Below the pieces are notes generated by a model. The model saw only the letters and a program-made list of their open reading frames with translations, did no database searches and was not told where the DNA came from. A stretch of DNA of 64,000 nt, from NCBI RefSeq assembly GCF_963676275.1, contig NZ_OY781091.1:2458775-2522774 (forward strand), in the 5' to 3' direction. This DNA is from an uncultured Cohaesibacter sp. Its GTDB lineage: Bacteria > Pseudomonadota > Alphaproteobacteria > Rhizobiales > Cohaesibacteraceae. Both the position numbers and the translations under genes were made by a program. The stretch's first letter is position 1; each line of letters begins with the position of its first letter. Shown one piece after another: positions 27,137 to 37,276 of the stretch.

Positions 27137-30100
27137 ATGGATAAAAAAGCCCTTCACCTTGGCATCTCGGGCAACCTGGCCAAGAATTTTATCACATCAC
27201 CGCTTACGCCCCTGATGCTGATCACGGCCTTCGCCCTCGGCCTCATCGCCCTGATGATGCTGCCGCGCGAGGAAGAGCCGCAGATTTCCGTGCCGATGGT
27301 CGATATTCAGGTATCCGCCGATGGTCTGAAGGCCGAAGATGCGGTGAAACTGATCACCGAGCCGCTCGAGACCATCATCAAGAGCATCAATGGCATCGAC
27401 CATGTCTATTCCAACACCTATGACGACAAGGTCGTGGTGACGGCCCGCTTTCTGGTCGGCACGGATGCCGACGCTGCCGTCTTGCGCGTTCATGACAAGG
27501 TCCGGGCCAATCTCGACCAGATTCCGGTCGGCATATCCGAGCCGCTGATTGTCGGTCGCGGCATTGACGATGTCGCCATCACGGTACTGACCCTTTCGCC
27601 CGAACCAGCCGTCGCCGACAAATGGAACGATACCGCTCTCTATGATATCGCCGACGAATTGCGCGTCGAGCTGGCCAAACTAGACAATATCGGCCTGACC
27701 TATATCGTCGGCGGCCAGACCAACCAGATCCGAGTCGAGCCGGACCCGGAAAGACTGGCGCTTTACGGCGTTACCCTGCAACAGCTTGTTGCCAAGGTGC
27801 AGGCTGCCAACAAATCCTTCATGGTCAATCCTCTGCGGGAGGCAGGCAAGACCGTGCCCGTCGCCGTCGGCCAGACATTGCATGGCGTGCCGGATATCGG
27901 CCTGTTGCTGCTGACCACGCTCGATAGCCGTCCGGTCTATGTCAAGGATGTGGCAACCATCACCGTTGGCGGCAGTCAGGAAGACCATAGGGTCTGGAAT
28001 CTGACGCCGAAGGAGGGCGGCGGTTTTGATCGTTTGCCAGCGGTGGAACTGGCCATTGCCAAGCGCAAGGGTGCCAACGCCGTGGTCATTGCCCATTCCA
28101 TTCTGGAACGGGTCGAACAGCTCAAGGGTGAGATCATCCCTCAGGGCGTCCATGTCGACATCACCCGCGACTATGGCGAAACCGCCAATGAAAAGGCCAA
28201 CGAGCTGCTTTACCATCTTGGTCTGGCAACCGTGTCCATCGTCATTCTGGTGGGGCTGGCCATTGGCATTCGCGAGGGCATCGTGGTCCTGATCGTCATC
28301 CCGACCACCATTCTGCTGACCTTGGCGGCGGCCTATCTGATGGGCTACACCATCAACCGCGTCTCGCTGTTCGCGCTCATTTTCGCCATCGGCATTCTCG
28401 TTGATGATGCCATCGTGATGATCGAGAATATCGCGCGGCACTGGTCGATGAATGACGGCCGATCAAAGATACAGGCAGCCATCGAAGGGGTGGCCGAAGT
28501 GGGCAACCCGACCGTGATTGCCACGCTTACGGTCGTCGCAGCCCTGCTGCCAATGATGTTCGTCTCCGGCATGATGGGCCCCTATATGAGCCCGATTCCT
28601 GCCGTTGCCTCCGCCGCCATGGTCCTTTCATTCTTCGTCGCCGTGATGCTGACCCCGTGGCTGATGAATATCATCGGCAAACCGGGCCATAGCGAAGCAG
28701 CAGACGGCGGGCTACTGGGGCGCATCTATCGCTCCTTTGCAAAGCCTGTTCTGCATGGTCGCAGCCATGCATGGGCCTTTCTGCTGATCGTCGGCTTTGC
28801 CACCATTGGATCGACCCTGCTGATCTATACCAAGCATGTGACGGTGAAACTGCTGCCATTCGACAACAAGTCGGAAATGCAGGTGATTGCTGACCTGCCG
28901 GAAGGCTCTTCCATGGAAGACACCGACCGCCTGCTGCTGGCAGCAGCCCACAAGCTGGAGGGCATCGAGGAAATCAGATCGATCCAGTCCCATGCGGGCA
29001 CGGCAGCGCCATTTGGCTTCAACGGCCTCGTGCGTCACTATTTCTTCCGCTCGAACCCGGAAATGGGCGATCTTCAGATCAACCTGACCGGCAAGGCGGA
29101 GCGCAGCCGCACCAGCCATGAAATCGCACTGGAAGTGCGCGAGCTGATCAAGGGCCTGCCGGCTCCTGAAGGCACCGTACTCAAAGTGGTCGAAGTGCCG
29201 CCCGGACCGCCGGTCCTCTCGACCCTGCTGGCCGAGATCTACGGACCGGACCCGCAAACCCGCCGCGCCGTGGCAACCGAGGTGCGCAAGCTGTTTGAAG
29301 AGGTGCCCTTCATAGTCGATGTCGACGACAGTTTCGGCACCCCGACAACACGCGCCCGCTTGCGGATTGATCAGGACAGCCTTGAATATCACAATGTCGA
29401 TCAGGGCGATGTCTATGACACCATCTCCTACTATATGAATGGTCAGGTCGTCGGCTATTCCCACAAGGGGGGCGGCCGGCGACCGGTCGAGATTGCCGTC
29501 AAGCCGGACAAGTCCGATCTCACCCTGTCCGAGCGTCTGCTGACCATTCCGGTGCCGCAGAATGCCATTCCCGATGAACGCGGCGTGGTCGAACTCGGCG
29601 ACGTGATCCGCATTGATCGCGAACAGGCAAGCTTCCCGATCTATCGCCATAATGGCCGCGCCAATGAAATGGTTCAGGCCGATCTGGCGGGAGATTTCGA
29701 AGCCCCGATCTATGGCATGCTGGCGGTGCAGGAAAAGATCGACGCCCACGACTGGGGCGATCTGCCAAAACCGAAGATCATCCTCAATGGCCAACCCAAG
29801 GATGATTCAGAAGTGGCCCTGCTGTGGGATGGCGAATGGGAAGTGACCTGGGTCACCTTCCGCGACATGGGCGCAGCCTTTGGCGTGGCGATCCTTGCGA
29901 TCTATGCGCTGGTGGTTGCCCAGTTCCATTCCTTCCGAGTACCGCTGGTGGTCCTGACGCCAATCCCGCTGACGCTGATCGGCATCATGATCGGCCACTG
30001 GATCTTCCATGCGCCATTCTCGGCCACCTCGATGATTGGCTTCATCGCGCTGGCTGGCATCATCGTTCGAAACTCGATCCTGCTGGTCGATTTCGTTGGT

Positions 30101-30343
30101 CGTGAAAAGGGTTCTGGCAGGCCGCTTGAAGAGGTCTTGCTAGAGGCTGGCTCCATCCGCTTCAAACCGATCATGCTGACAGCCCTTGCCGCCATGATCG
30201 GGGCAGTGGTGATCCTCGCCGACCCGATCTTTCAGGGTCTGGCCATATCGCTGCTGTTCGGTCTGGCCTCCTCAACCCTGCTGACCGTACTGGTCATCCC
30301 GGCCATCTATATCGCTCTCAAAGGCACGGACAGACCGGTCTAG
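27137..30343 (+). CDS. RND efflux transporter permease
   Basis: A proton-driven inner-membrane pump of the AcrB/MdtB superfamily, 1068 residues with the usual two repeats of one helix, a large periplasmic loop and five more helices. Helix IV carries the paired aspartates in GILVDDAIVMIENIARH, needed for proton relay. The second repeat has ALAGIIVRNSILLVDFV. LPREEEPQISVPMVDIQV near the N-terminus is typical of a branch often found with a short adaptor and no dedicated outer-membrane gene. TolC at 5.8 kb is a plausible partner. The substrate is unknown. Confidence 0.93.
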   Translation: MDKKALHLGISGNLAKNFITSPLTPLMLITAFALGLIALMMLPREEEPQISVPMVDIQVSADGLKAEDAVKLITEPLETIIKSINGIDHVYSNTYDDKVVVTARFLVGTDADAAVLRVHDKVRANLDQIPVGISEPLIVGRGIDDVAITVLTLSPEPAVADKWNDTALYDIADELRVELAKLDNIGLTYIVGGQTNQIRVEPDPERLALYGVTLQQLVAKVQAANKSFMVNPLREAGKTVPVAVGQTLHGVPDIGLLLLTTLDSRPVYVKDVATITVGGSQEDHRVWNLTPKEGGGFDRLPAVELAIAKRKGANAVVIAHSILERVEQLKGEIIPQGVHVDITRDYGETANEKANELLYHLGLATVSIVILVGLAIGIREGIVVLIVIPTTILLTLAAAYLMGYTINRVSLFALIFAIGILVDDAIVMIENIARHWSMNDGRSKIQAAIEGVAEVGNPTVIATLTVVAALLPMMFVSGMMGPYMSPIPAVASAAMVLSFFVAVMLTPWLMNIIGKPGHSEAADGGLLGRIYRSFAKPVLHGRSHAWAFLLIVGFATIGSTLLIYTKHVTVKLLPFDNKSEMQVIADLPEGSSMEDTDRLLLAAAHKLEGIEEIRSIQSHAGTAAPFGFNGLVRHYFFRSNPEMGDLQINLTGKAERSRTSHEIALEVRELIKGLPAPEGTVLKVVEVPPGPPVLSTLLAEIYGPDPQTRRAVATEVRKLFEEVPFIVDVDDSFGTPTTRARLRIDQDSLEYHNVDQGDVYDTISYYMNGQVVGYSHKGGGRRPVEIAVKPDKSDLTLSERLLTIPVPQNAIPDERGVVELGDVIRIDREQASFPIYRHNGRANEMVQADLAGDFEAPIYGMLAVQEKIDAHDWGDLPKPKIILNGQPKDDSEVALLWDGEWEVTWVTFRDMGAAFGVAILAIYALVVAQFHSFRVPLVVLTPIPLTLIGIMIGHWIFHAPFSATSMIGFIALAGIIVRNSILLVDFVGREKGSGRPLEEVLLEAGSIRFKPIMLTALAAMIGAVVILADPIFQGLAISLLFGLASSTLLTVLVIPAIYIALKGTDRPV

Positions 30344-30369
30344 CGACCAGAAGAAACACGCAAACAAAA

Positions 30370-30398
30370 AAGCCCGACACCACCTGCCGGGCTTGTTC
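30370..30398 (+). terminator. Terminator after the RND operon
   Basis: AAGCCCG (30370-30376) pairs with CGGGCTT (30388-30394). The following TGTTCTTT is a weak T tract on this strand. On the opposite strand the hairpin is followed by five T, so it also blocks transcription from the right. Confidence 0.65.
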
Positions 30399-30603
30399 TT
30401 TGGAAGCAGAGACGCAATGATTTTTGCGGAAACGCAATTTAATGGTTGAAAGGACTTTAAAGACGCATAGGGTGAAAATGAACTTCTTGAAGCTATTTCC
30501 TGTTTCCGGCGGTTTTCATATTCTCGTTTGCCCCATATAATTGTAGCCAGCCTAGGCAAATAGAAGCAACAAGTGAAAATCGCGGTTCGAAAGGGCGTAA
30601 TAA

Positions 30604-31143
30604 ATGTCTATATTGTCTCCATTGACGGGAGTTCTAATCGCGGGTGTATCTGCTTGGATAACTGCAGCTGTAAAAAATGCATTCGAAGAGAAAAAGCAGC
30701 GTACAGAGTGGCGTAAAGAGCTTCTGGACCGATACAGGGAAGATTTATCAAATTTCCAAAAATTTAGTCAGCAATTCGCTATTGGAATAGTTTTTCTCGA
30801 CGACAAATCGAATCTCTCTGAACTACATCAAAAGTATTTTATTCCACAGAATTTTAAATATACGGTAGGACGCGATAAAACTTGCGACATTAAAATCGAC
30901 GATCAAACTGTTTCTAGGCTTCATTGCCTAGTAACAGCAACTAACAAAAAAATTTTTCTTGAAGATCTTGTTCCCACCAATCCAACATTGATTGATGGGA
31001 AGCCAATTTCTGGTCGCATTGAAATCAAGAGCAGTCTCAAGGCAACCATCGGGTGTACAGAAATTGAAATTGTAAAACTGAGATCGACTGATGACGATAT
31101 GAATATCATTGAAAGATCGATTGTCAATTTACTCTCAATCTAG
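30604..31143 (+). CDS. Orphan membrane-anchored FHA-domain protein, AT-rich
   Basis: A 179-residue protein with an N-terminal membrane helix (ILSPLTGVLIAGVSAWITAAV), a charged helical linker (EEKKQRTEWRKELLDRYRED) and a forkhead-associated domain (about 85-160). The phosphothreonine-binding motif is good: YTVGRDKTCDIKIDD then VSRLHCLV. The usual S-x-N-G turn reads TNPTLIDGK instead, so binding may be altered. AAAGGG precedes the ATG. No kinase, phosphatase or secretion gene is nearby. Codon use and composition are clearly more AT-rich than the neighbours, which suggests recent transfer. The function is unknown. Confidence 0.8.
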   Translation: MSILSPLTGVLIAGVSAWITAAVKNAFEEKKQRTEWRKELLDRYREDLSNFQKFSQQFAIGIVFLDDKSNLSELHQKYFIPQNFKYTVGRDKTCDIKIDDQTVSRLHCLVTATNKKIFLEDLVPTNPTLIDGKPISGRIEIKSSLKATIGCTEIEIVKLRSTDDDMNIIERSIVNLLSI

Positions 31144-31265
31144 TTAGCAACATTGATTTTCAAAATCGAGTTTTCGCAACGACCTTGTATAAAAAGAAGA
31201 ATACTCCATGCATCCAGAATCATCATTCTGAAAATTCCAAGTCACCTCCAGCCCCCCCAAGTCAC

Positions 31266-31898
31266 CTAACCTGCAGCCATGATTGCCTTGATGCCGTCGG
31301 CTATAAATTGCACTGAGAGGGCAGCCAGCAAAACGCCCAGCAGACGGGTCAGAATATTGCGGCCGCTGTCTCCCATCATCTTCTCGACCCAACCGGCAAC
31401 GGCAAAGGTCAGCAGCACCAGCAGCAAAACGAAGATGACGATGATGAAAATCGTGCCCCGACCGATCCAGTCGGACGATTGGGAGGCCAGCAGCAACACG
31501 GCGGAAATCGCGCCGGGCCCCGCAATGAGCGGAATGGCGAGCGGGAACACCGCAATATCATGCATCTCGTCATCGGAAAGCGCCTGCTCGGCGGACTGCG
31601 ATTTGCGTTTCTCGCGCTTCTCGAACACCATTTCAAAGGCGATGGCAAACAGCAGAAGGCCACCGGCGATTCGGAATGCCGGCAGCGAGATGCCAAGAAG
31701 TTGCAGGATGACATGCCCGATCAGGGCGAAAACCAGCAAGATTCCCCCCGCAACAACCACGGCCCGGACGCCGATCTTGATTCTTGCCTGCTTGGAAGCC
31801 CCGCTCGTGATCGCCAGAAATATCGGCGCAAGCCCGATCGGATCAATGGTAACGAAAAGGGTTACAAAGGCATTGAGGATTACGTCAAGTGGCGGCAT
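31266..31898 (-). CDS. MarC family integral membrane protein
   Basis: A six-helix membrane protein of the MarC/UPF0056 family, 210 residues. Landmarks are FVTLFVTIDPIGLAPIFLAI in the first helix, AFRIAGGLLLFAIAFEMV in the third, and the family signature FPLAIPLIAGPGAISAVLLL in the fourth. The family is sometimes called NAAT for amino-acid transport, but despite the name it has no proven role in multidrug resistance. It is divergent from gyrA across 214 bases. Confidence 0.88.
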   Translation of the reverse strand: MPPLDVILNAFVTLFVTIDPIGLAPIFLAITSGASKQARIKIGVRAVVVAGGILLVFALIGHVILQLLGISLPAFRIAGGLLLFAIAFEMVFEKREKRKSQSAEQALSDDEMHDIAVFPLAIPLIAGPGAISAVLLLASQSSDWIGRGTIFIIVIFVLLLVLLTFAVAGWVEKMMGDSGRNILTRLLGVLLAALSVQFIADGIKAIMAAG

Positions 31899-32112
31899 TC
31901 AGTCATCTTTCTGCTAAAAATGCGGTCGATCCGATGGAAATAAACAACGCAAAACCGACTTTGGCTTCCATCATTGACCAAGCGTGTAGCATATTCAACA
32001 TCCATCCTGTGATTGATGCGTCATTTTGCGCACAGGAACGGAGCAAAACTTTGCCGCGCGGTGCTAAATCGGCTATACAGGGATACCTTTTGACAGGGAT
32101 AGAGATTCTCCT

Positions 32113-34914
32113 TTGACAGACAGACAAGATACACTTTCGGGCGACGGTCCCGCTACCGATATCAAGCCCGTATCCATTACGGATGAAATGAAGCGCAGCT
32201 ATCTCGATTACGCCATGAGCGTGATCGTCAGCCGTGCGCTGCCTGACGTTCGCGACGGGCTCAAGCCGGTGCATCGACGCATTCTCTATTCAATGCACGA
32301 AAACGGCTATGAGCATAACAAGCCATATCGTAAATCCGCCCGCGTCGTCGGTGACGTCATGGGTAAATATCACCCTCATGGTGACAGCGCGATTTATGAT
32401 GCTTTGGTGCGCATGACGCAGGATTTCTCCTTGCGCGTTCCGCTCATCGAGGGCCAGGGTAACTTCGGCTCGGTTGACGGCGACAGCGCAGCGGCCATGC
32501 GTTATACGGAATGTCGCCTTGAAAAGGTCGCCTCCACATTGCTGGACGATCTGGACAAGGACACGGTCGATTTTGTCGACAACTATGACGGCTCGGAAAG
32601 AGAGCCTGCAGTTCTTCCGGCCAAATTCCCCGATCTGCTCGTAAACGGGGCAGGGGGTATCGCCGTCGGCATGGCGACCAACATTCCACCGCACAATCTG
32701 GGCGAAGTCATTGATGCTTCAGTCGCTCTCATCGACAATCCGAGCATGAGCCCTGAGGAATTGATGGAAATCGTGCCCGGTCCGGACTTCCCGACCGGCG
32801 GCATCATTCTTGGTCGCGCCGGCATTCGCAGCGCCTATGCCACGGGCCGTGGCTCGGTCATGATGCGAAGCAAGGTCGATGTGGAGGAAATCCGCAAGGA
32901 CCGCACGGCCCTCATCGTCACCGAAATTCCCTATCAGGTGAACAAGGCAACGATGATCGAGAAGATCGCCGAAGCGGTGCGTGACAAGCGCATCGAGGGC
33001 ATCTCCGATATTCGCGACGAATCCGACCGCCAGGGCATGCGCGTCGTTATCGAATTGAAGCGCGATGCGGTGCCCGATGTGGTGCTCAACCAGCTCTTCC
33101 GCTTCAGCCAGTTGCAAACCTCCTTTGGCTGCAACATGGTGGCGCTGAATGGCGGCAAGCCGGAACTGATGAATCTGCGCGACATTCTGGTCGCCTTCAA
33201 CGCTTTCCGCGAGGAAGTCGTCAGCCGACGCACCAAATTCCTGCTCAACAAGGCCCGCGATCGCGCTCATGTTCTGGTTGGTCTGGCCATTGCGGTTGCC
33301 AATATCGACGAGGTCATCCGCACCATCCGTCAGGCTCCGGATCCGGCAACGGCCCGCGAGCAGTTGATGGAACGGCGCTGGCCAGCCTCCGACGTCGCCT
33401 CGCTGATCACCCTGATCGACGATCCGCGCCACAAGATCAATGAAGACGGCACTTATTATCTGTCCGAAGAACAGGCCCGCGCCATCCTTGATCTACGCCT
33501 GCAGCGCCTGACGGCTCTTGGCCGCGACGAAGTCGGCGACGAGCTGAACGGTCTGGGCGAGAAGATCGCAGACTATCTCGATATCCTGCGCTCGCGCGAA
33601 CGCATCTACACCATCGTCAAGGAAGAAATGCTCGCTCTGAAGGAAGAGTTTGCCACACCACGCCGGACGGAAATCGTCGAGGGTGGGGCAGATTTCGATG
33701 ACGAGGATCTGATCCAGCGCGAAGACATGGTCGTGACCTTCTCCCATTCGGGCTATATCAAGCGCGTACCGCTTTCCACCTATCGCGCCCAGCGCCGCGG
33801 AGGCAAGGGACGCTCCGGCATGACCACCAAGGACGAGGATTTCGTCACGCGGCTGTTTGTGGGCAACACCCACACACCGGTGCTGTTCTTCTCCTCGCGC
33901 GGCATTGCCTACAAGATGAAGGTCTGGCGCCTGCCGCTCTCTGCCCCGCAGGGCAAGGGCAAGGCACTGATCAACCTGCTGCCTCTACAGCAGGGCGAAA
34001 CCATCACCTCAATCCTGCCATTGCCGGAGGACGAGGAGAGCTGGGATACGCTCGATCTGATGTTCGCCACCGTGTCCGGCTCGGTCCGCCGCAACAAGCT
34101 TTCCGATTTCAAACTGGTCAACCGCAACGGCAAGATCGCAATGAAATTCGAAGAGGGCGTTGACGATGGCATCGTCGGGGTGGAAACCTGCAACGCGACC
34201 GATGACGTCATGCTGACCACGGCAAAAGGGCAGTGCATCCGCTTCCCGGTCGATGATGTCCGCATCTTCCAGTCTCGCGGGTCTACCGGCGTGCGTGGCA
34301 TCCGGCTTGAAGAAGACGACAAGGTCATTTCCATGTCGATCCTTCATCATTTCGACGCCACACCGGAAGAGAGAAACGAATATCTCCGTCAGGCCAATGC
34401 CGCCCGTCGCGCCCTCAATGGCGAAGACGGATCGGACGTGTCGGTCGATATTCCGGCAACAGCATTGCCGGTTGAGCGCTATGCCGAAATGGGAGCTGCG
34501 GAACAGTTTGTTCTGACCATCTCCGAGAATGGCTATGGCAAACGCTCCTCCAGCTATGAGTACCGCACCTCGGGCCGCGGCGGCAAAGGCATCGTTGCCA
34601 TGGCCGTCAACGAGCGCAACGGGCGTCTGGTTGCCAGCTTCCCGGCGGAAGAAACCGACCAGATCATGCTTGTCACCAATGGCGGCCAGCTCATCCGTTG
34701 CCCGATCGACGGCATCCGCATCGCGGGCCGCTCCACGCAGGGTGTCACGGTCTTCAAGACCCGTGATGAAGAAAGCGTGGTCTCTGTCGAGCGCATCCCT
34801 GAAGATGAAAAGGATGAGACGGACGAGATCGAAACCGTCGCCTCTGATGACGCGCCAAGCGGCGAGGCACCTTCCGGTGAAACGCCAACCAGCGATGAAG
34901 CGGATGAGGATTGA
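32113..34914 (+). CDS. gyrA: DNA gyrase subunit A
   Basis: The breakage-reunion subunit of gyrase, 933 residues from a TTG start. No upstream ATG fits and the N-terminus then aligns with [26 protein letters not shown]. The catalytic tyrosine lies in [10 protein letters not shown]. The quinolone region reads [15 protein letters not shown], with serine and aspartate at the positions equivalent to Ser83 and Asp87 of Escherichia coli, that is, the susceptible form. The GyrA box QRRGGKG in the C-terminal domain confirms gyrase rather than topoisomerase IV. The acidic tail is rich in D, E, S and P. Confidence 0.97.
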   Translation: MTDRQDTLSGDGPATDIKPVSITDEMKRSYLDYAMSVIVSRALPDVRDGLKPVHRRILYSMHENGYEHNKPYRKSARVVGDVMGKYHPHGDSAIYDALVRMTQDFSLRVPLIEGQGNFGSVDGDSAAAMRYTECRLEKVASTLLDDLDKDTVDFVDNYDGSEREPAVLPAKFPDLLVNGAGGIAVGMATNIPPHNLGEVIDASVALIDNPSMSPEELMEIVPGPDFPTGGIILGRAGIRSAYATGRGSVMMRSKVDVEEIRKDRTALIVTEIPYQVNKATMIEKIAEAVRDKRIEGISDIRDESDRQGMRVVIELKRDAVPDVVLNQLFRFSQLQTSFGCNMVALNGGKPELMNLRDILVAFNAFREEVVSRRTKFLLNKARDRAHVLVGLAIAVANIDEVIRTIRQAPDPATAREQLMERRWPASDVASLITLIDDPRHKINEDGTYYLSEEQARAILDLRLQRLTALGRDEVGDELNGLGEKIADYLDILRSRERIYTIVKEEMLALKEEFATPRRTEIVEGGADFDDEDLIQREDMVVTFSHSGYIKRVPLSTYRAQRRGGKGRSGMTTKDEDFVTRLFVGNTHTPVLFFSSRGIAYKMKVWRLPLSAPQGKGKALINLLPLQQGETITSILPLPEDEESWDTLDLMFATVSGSVRRNKLSDFKLVNRNGKIAMKFEEGVDDGIVGVETCNATDDVMLTTAKGQCIRFPVDDVRIFQSRGSTGVRGIRLEEDDKVISMSILHHFDATPEERNEYLRQANAARRALNGEDGSDVSVDIPATALPVERYAEMGAAEQFVLTISENGYGKRSSSYEYRTSGRGGKGIVAMAVNERNGRLVASFPAEETDQIMLVTNGGQLIRCPIDGIRIAGRSTQGVTVFKTRDEESVVSVERIPEDEKDETDEIETVASDDAPSGEAPSGETPTSDEADED

Positions 34915-34950
34915 TCCCCGAAAGGATCATTCCGCGCCAAACCATCTAGA

Positions 34951-34974
34951 AAGGGCTCCCATGGAGCCCTTTTT
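34951..34974 (+). terminator. Rho-independent terminator of gyrA
   Basis: AAGGGCTCC (34951-34959) pairs perfectly with GGAGCCCTT (34963-34971) around a three-base loop, followed by T to 34974. It lies 36 bases after the gyrA stop. Confidence 0.92.
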
Positions 34975-35033
34975 CTTTGCCATTTTCCTGCCCACCTTGG
35001 TGCAGGCAGGCGAAAGCAAGCCCAACAGGCACA

Positions 35034-35076
35034 GCAAAAAAAGAAAGAGCAAGAGATCCGTCAAGATCCCTTGCTC
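35034..35076 (-). terminator. Strong minus-strand terminator downstream of the small membrane protein
   Basis: On the minus strand a 12-pair stem (35076-35065 with 35058-35047) is followed by TTTCTTTTTTT. Its one imperfect position is A-C on the plus strand and G-U on the minus strand, which favours minus-strand transcription. It lies about 70 bases beyond the stop of the small gene at 35148. Confidence 0.85.
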
Positions 35077-35147
35077 GTTGCTTCAGGTCAGAAATGGGTG
35101 GCGTCGCTATGGAAACGGGTTCCAAACCACCGGGGAGGAAAAGCGGT

Positions 35148-35420
35148 TCAATTGAACGGGCCTTGCACGACAGAGCAGGATTTGGCTCCCTTCTGCGCGA
35201 TGCATTGGCCGGATTGGTCACCAATCCAGAAAGGCAGACTGGAAAGTTCAAATTCGGCACCATAGCCACCGGAAAGCGCCACGCGGCCGCTGATTGCGAA
35301 AAAGGCTAGCCCCAGAAGGCAAACCATGATTGCCGATGCTACGATAAGTCTGGTTCTTTCAAGTGAAGTCATGACACCAGTTCCGTTTTTGAAGTCTCCA
35401 TTCTGTCTTTGCCTGACCAT
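35148..35420 (-). CDS. Small membrane protein of unknown function
   Basis: I do not recognise a family. The proposed start has GGAGAAGG five to six bases upstream; a second ATG five codons earlier overlaps that site. The 90-residue product has a basic N-terminus, one membrane helix (about 25-45, RLIVASAIMVCLLGLAFFAI) and a short outer part with two cysteines (SGQCIAQKGAKSCSVV) that could form a disulfide. Support for a real gene is the good ribosome-binding site, the membrane segment, and a strong terminator in the right place and orientation. Open frames on the opposite strand lack such support. Confidence 0.6.
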   Translation of the reverse strand: MVRQRQNGDFKNGTGVMTSLERTRLIVASAIMVCLLGLAFFAISGRVALSGGYGAEFELSSLPFWIGDQSGQCIAQKGAKSCSVVQGPFN

Positions 35421-35599
35421 ATTAGCCTTCTCCATATGAAAGGGGGCTGAGTGAGCCGTTCATCTTTCATTCATCTTTTTGACACGCTTCACAGGTAAGA
35501 CGCGCGAGCTGCCGATTTGGTTCACAAAAAGAATTCTTCCCTGTTTGTTAGACCATTTCTGTCTTGTACTTGCGCATCGGGGAGTCTAGGACTTTTGTC

Positions 35600-36100
35600 A
35601 TGACAGACAAAATCGCCATATATCCGGGATCCTTTGATCCGATTACTTTGGGCCATCTCGACATTGTCGAGCGCGCCTGCCACATCGTGGACAGGCTCGT
35701 TCTCGCCATTGGCGTGCATCATGGCAAAAAGCCATTCTTTTCGCAGGAAGAGCGCTTTGCCCTGATCAACGAAGTGGTTGGCCCAATCGCACAGCAGACC
35801 AACACCATTCTGGAAGTCGTCGCCTTTGACGATCTCGTCATTGATGTGGCCAAACGCGTCAAGGCGACCATCCTGATCCGCGGTCTGCGCGATGGCACCG
35901 ACTTCGATTACGAGATGCAGATGACGGGCATGAATGAAACGCTGGCGCCCGAACTCCATACAATCTATTTGCCCTCCAGCGGAGCGGTTCGTCATATTGC
36001 TGCCAGCCTTGTGCGGCAAGTGGCTACTCTGGGAGGGGATATTGCCCCATTCGTGCCTGACGCAGTTCAGGCCGCTTTCGAAAAGAAGCTTTCTAGCTGA
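35600..36100 (+). CDS. coaD: Phosphopantetheine adenylyltransferase
   Basis: The penultimate step of coenzyme A synthesis, making dephospho-CoA from 4'-phosphopantetheine and ATP. The ATG used gives TDKIAIYPGSFDPITLGHLD, with the nucleotidyltransferase TxGH motif (TLGH); the frame is open 12 codons more. Other landmarks are LIRGLRDGTDFDYEMQM and the C-terminal LPSSGAVRHIAASLVRQ, the ISSSxVR-type motif. At 166 residues it is normal length. It is followed closely by two cyclophilin genes. Confidence 0.96.
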   Translation: MTDKIAIYPGSFDPITLGHLDIVERACHIVDRLVLAIGVHHGKKPFFSQEERFALINEVVGPIAQQTNTILEVVAFDDLVIDVAKRVKATILIRGLRDGTDFDYEMQMTGMNETLAPELHTIYLPSSGAVRHIAASLVRQVATLGGDIAPFVPDAVQAAFEKKLSS

Positions 36101-36111
36101 CAGGAAACGAC

Positions 36112-36660
36112 ATGGCTCTTTTACATCGCACACTGGCCAGCCTTGCCCTCATGATGGCTCTGGCATTGGCCGCTCCCATCGCCGCACAAGCGCAGGACAA
36201 GGAAAACACGCTCTATCTTGATACAAAATATGGTCGTGTCGTCATTGAATTGCTGCCTGATCTGGCTCCCAATCATGTTGAGCGCATCAAGACCCTTACC
36301 AGACAGGGCTTCTATGATGGCCTGAAATTCCACCGCGTCATTGACGGCTTCATGGCCCAGACCGGTGATCCGCGCGGCAATGGCACTGGCGGCTCTGATC
36401 TTCCCGATCTGAAGGCCGAATTCAACCAGCGCTCCTTCACCCGCGGCATTGTCGGCATGGCCCGCAGCAGCAACCCCAACAGCGCCAACAGCCAGTTTTT
36501 CATCATGTTTGATAAAGCGCCATGGCTGGATGGACAATATACCGTCTGGGGCAATGTCACATCCGGCATGGAATATATCGACCAGATCCAGAAGGGCGAA
36601 CCTCCGCGCAATCCGGATGTCATCGTCAAGATGCAAGTCGCCGCCGACGCAGACAAATAA
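36112..36660 (+). CDS. Peptidyl-prolyl cis-trans isomerase, cyclophilin type, periplasmic
   Basis: A 182-residue cyclophilin with a clear signal peptide (LALMMALALAAPIAAQAQ, cleavage after AQA near residue 27), so it should act in the periplasm. The fold carries GFYDGLKFHRVIDGFMAQTGDP with the catalytic arginine, and NSANSQFFIMF for the substrate pocket. The usual active-site tryptophan region reads APWLDGQYTVWG. It starts 11 bases after coaD. The second, cytoplasmic copy follows 87 bases later. Confidence 0.93.
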   Translation: MALLHRTLASLALMMALALAAPIAAQAQDKENTLYLDTKYGRVVIELLPDLAPNHVERIKTLTRQGFYDGLKFHRVIDGFMAQTGDPRGNGTGGSDLPDLKAEFNQRSFTRGIVGMARSSNPNSANSQFFIMFDKAPWLDGQYTVWGNVTSGMEYIDQIQKGEPPRNPDVIVKMQVAADADK

Positions 36661-36747
36661 TCACGAATTTCTGCGGAAATTCAGCTTCAGGAAGCCGACG
36701 ATTGGCTTCAATTCAAGGACCCTTTCTAACCTATAAGGAAGAGACAA

Positions 36748-37221
36748 TTGGCAGAGATCAAAGATCCCGAAAACACACTCGTCATGGAAACCACCAAGGG
36801 CAAGGTCGTCATTGCACTGCGTCCCGATCTGGCACCGGGCCATTGTGAACGCCTCAAGGAACTGGCGCGCGAAGGCTTTTATGATGGCATTGTTTTCCAT
36901 CGCGTGATTGACGGCTTCATGGCCCAGGTCGGCTGCCCGCATGGCACCGGCACCGGCGGCTCTGACAAGCCGAACCTGAAGGCAGAATTCACCGCCACCA
37001 AACATGTGCGCGGCTCTTGCTCCATGGCCCGCGCCATGGACCCGAACTCCGCCAACAGCCAGTTCTTCATCTGCTTCGATACCGCACCTTGGCTCGACAA
37101 CCAGTATACCTACTGGGGCGATGTCATCGAGGGCATGGAAAATATCGACCAGATCAAACGTGGCGAGCCGGTTCAGGATCCTGACAGCATCGTTTCCATG
37201 AAGGTCGCAGCAGACCTCTAG
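36748..37221 (+). CDS. Peptidyl-prolyl cis-trans isomerase, cyclophilin type, cytoplasmic
   Basis: A 157-residue cyclophilin without signal peptide, starting at TTG with AAGGAAGAG just upstream. It shares the blocks GFYDGIVFHRVIDGFMAQVG, NSANSQFFICF and APWLDNQYTYWG with the periplasmic copy, so the two arose by duplication and serve different compartments. A terminator follows its stop. Together with coaD the two genes look like one transcript. Confidence 0.93.
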   Translation: MAEIKDPENTLVMETTKGKVVIALRPDLAPGHCERLKELAREGFYDGIVFHRVIDGFMAQVGCPHGTGTGGSDKPNLKAEFTATKHVRGSCSMARAMDPNSANSQFFICFDTAPWLDNQYTYWGDVIEGMENIDQIKRGEPVQDPDSIVSMKVAADL

Positions 37222-37245
37222 AACCTGCGGCTTGATCAGTCTGTT

Positions 37246-37276
37246 AAGGGCTCGGATCTTCTGATCCGGGCCTTTT
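37246..37276 (+). terminator. Rho-independent terminator after the cyclophilin genes
   Basis: AAGGGCTCGGATC (37246-37258) pairs with GATCCGGGCCTT around a TTCT loop with one bulge, and five T follow. Confidence 0.85.

Noticed and set aside
34977-35309. Plus-strand frame of 110 codons after gyrA
   Set aside because: It runs through the minus-strand terminator, lacks a ribosome-binding site, and has no domain-like features.
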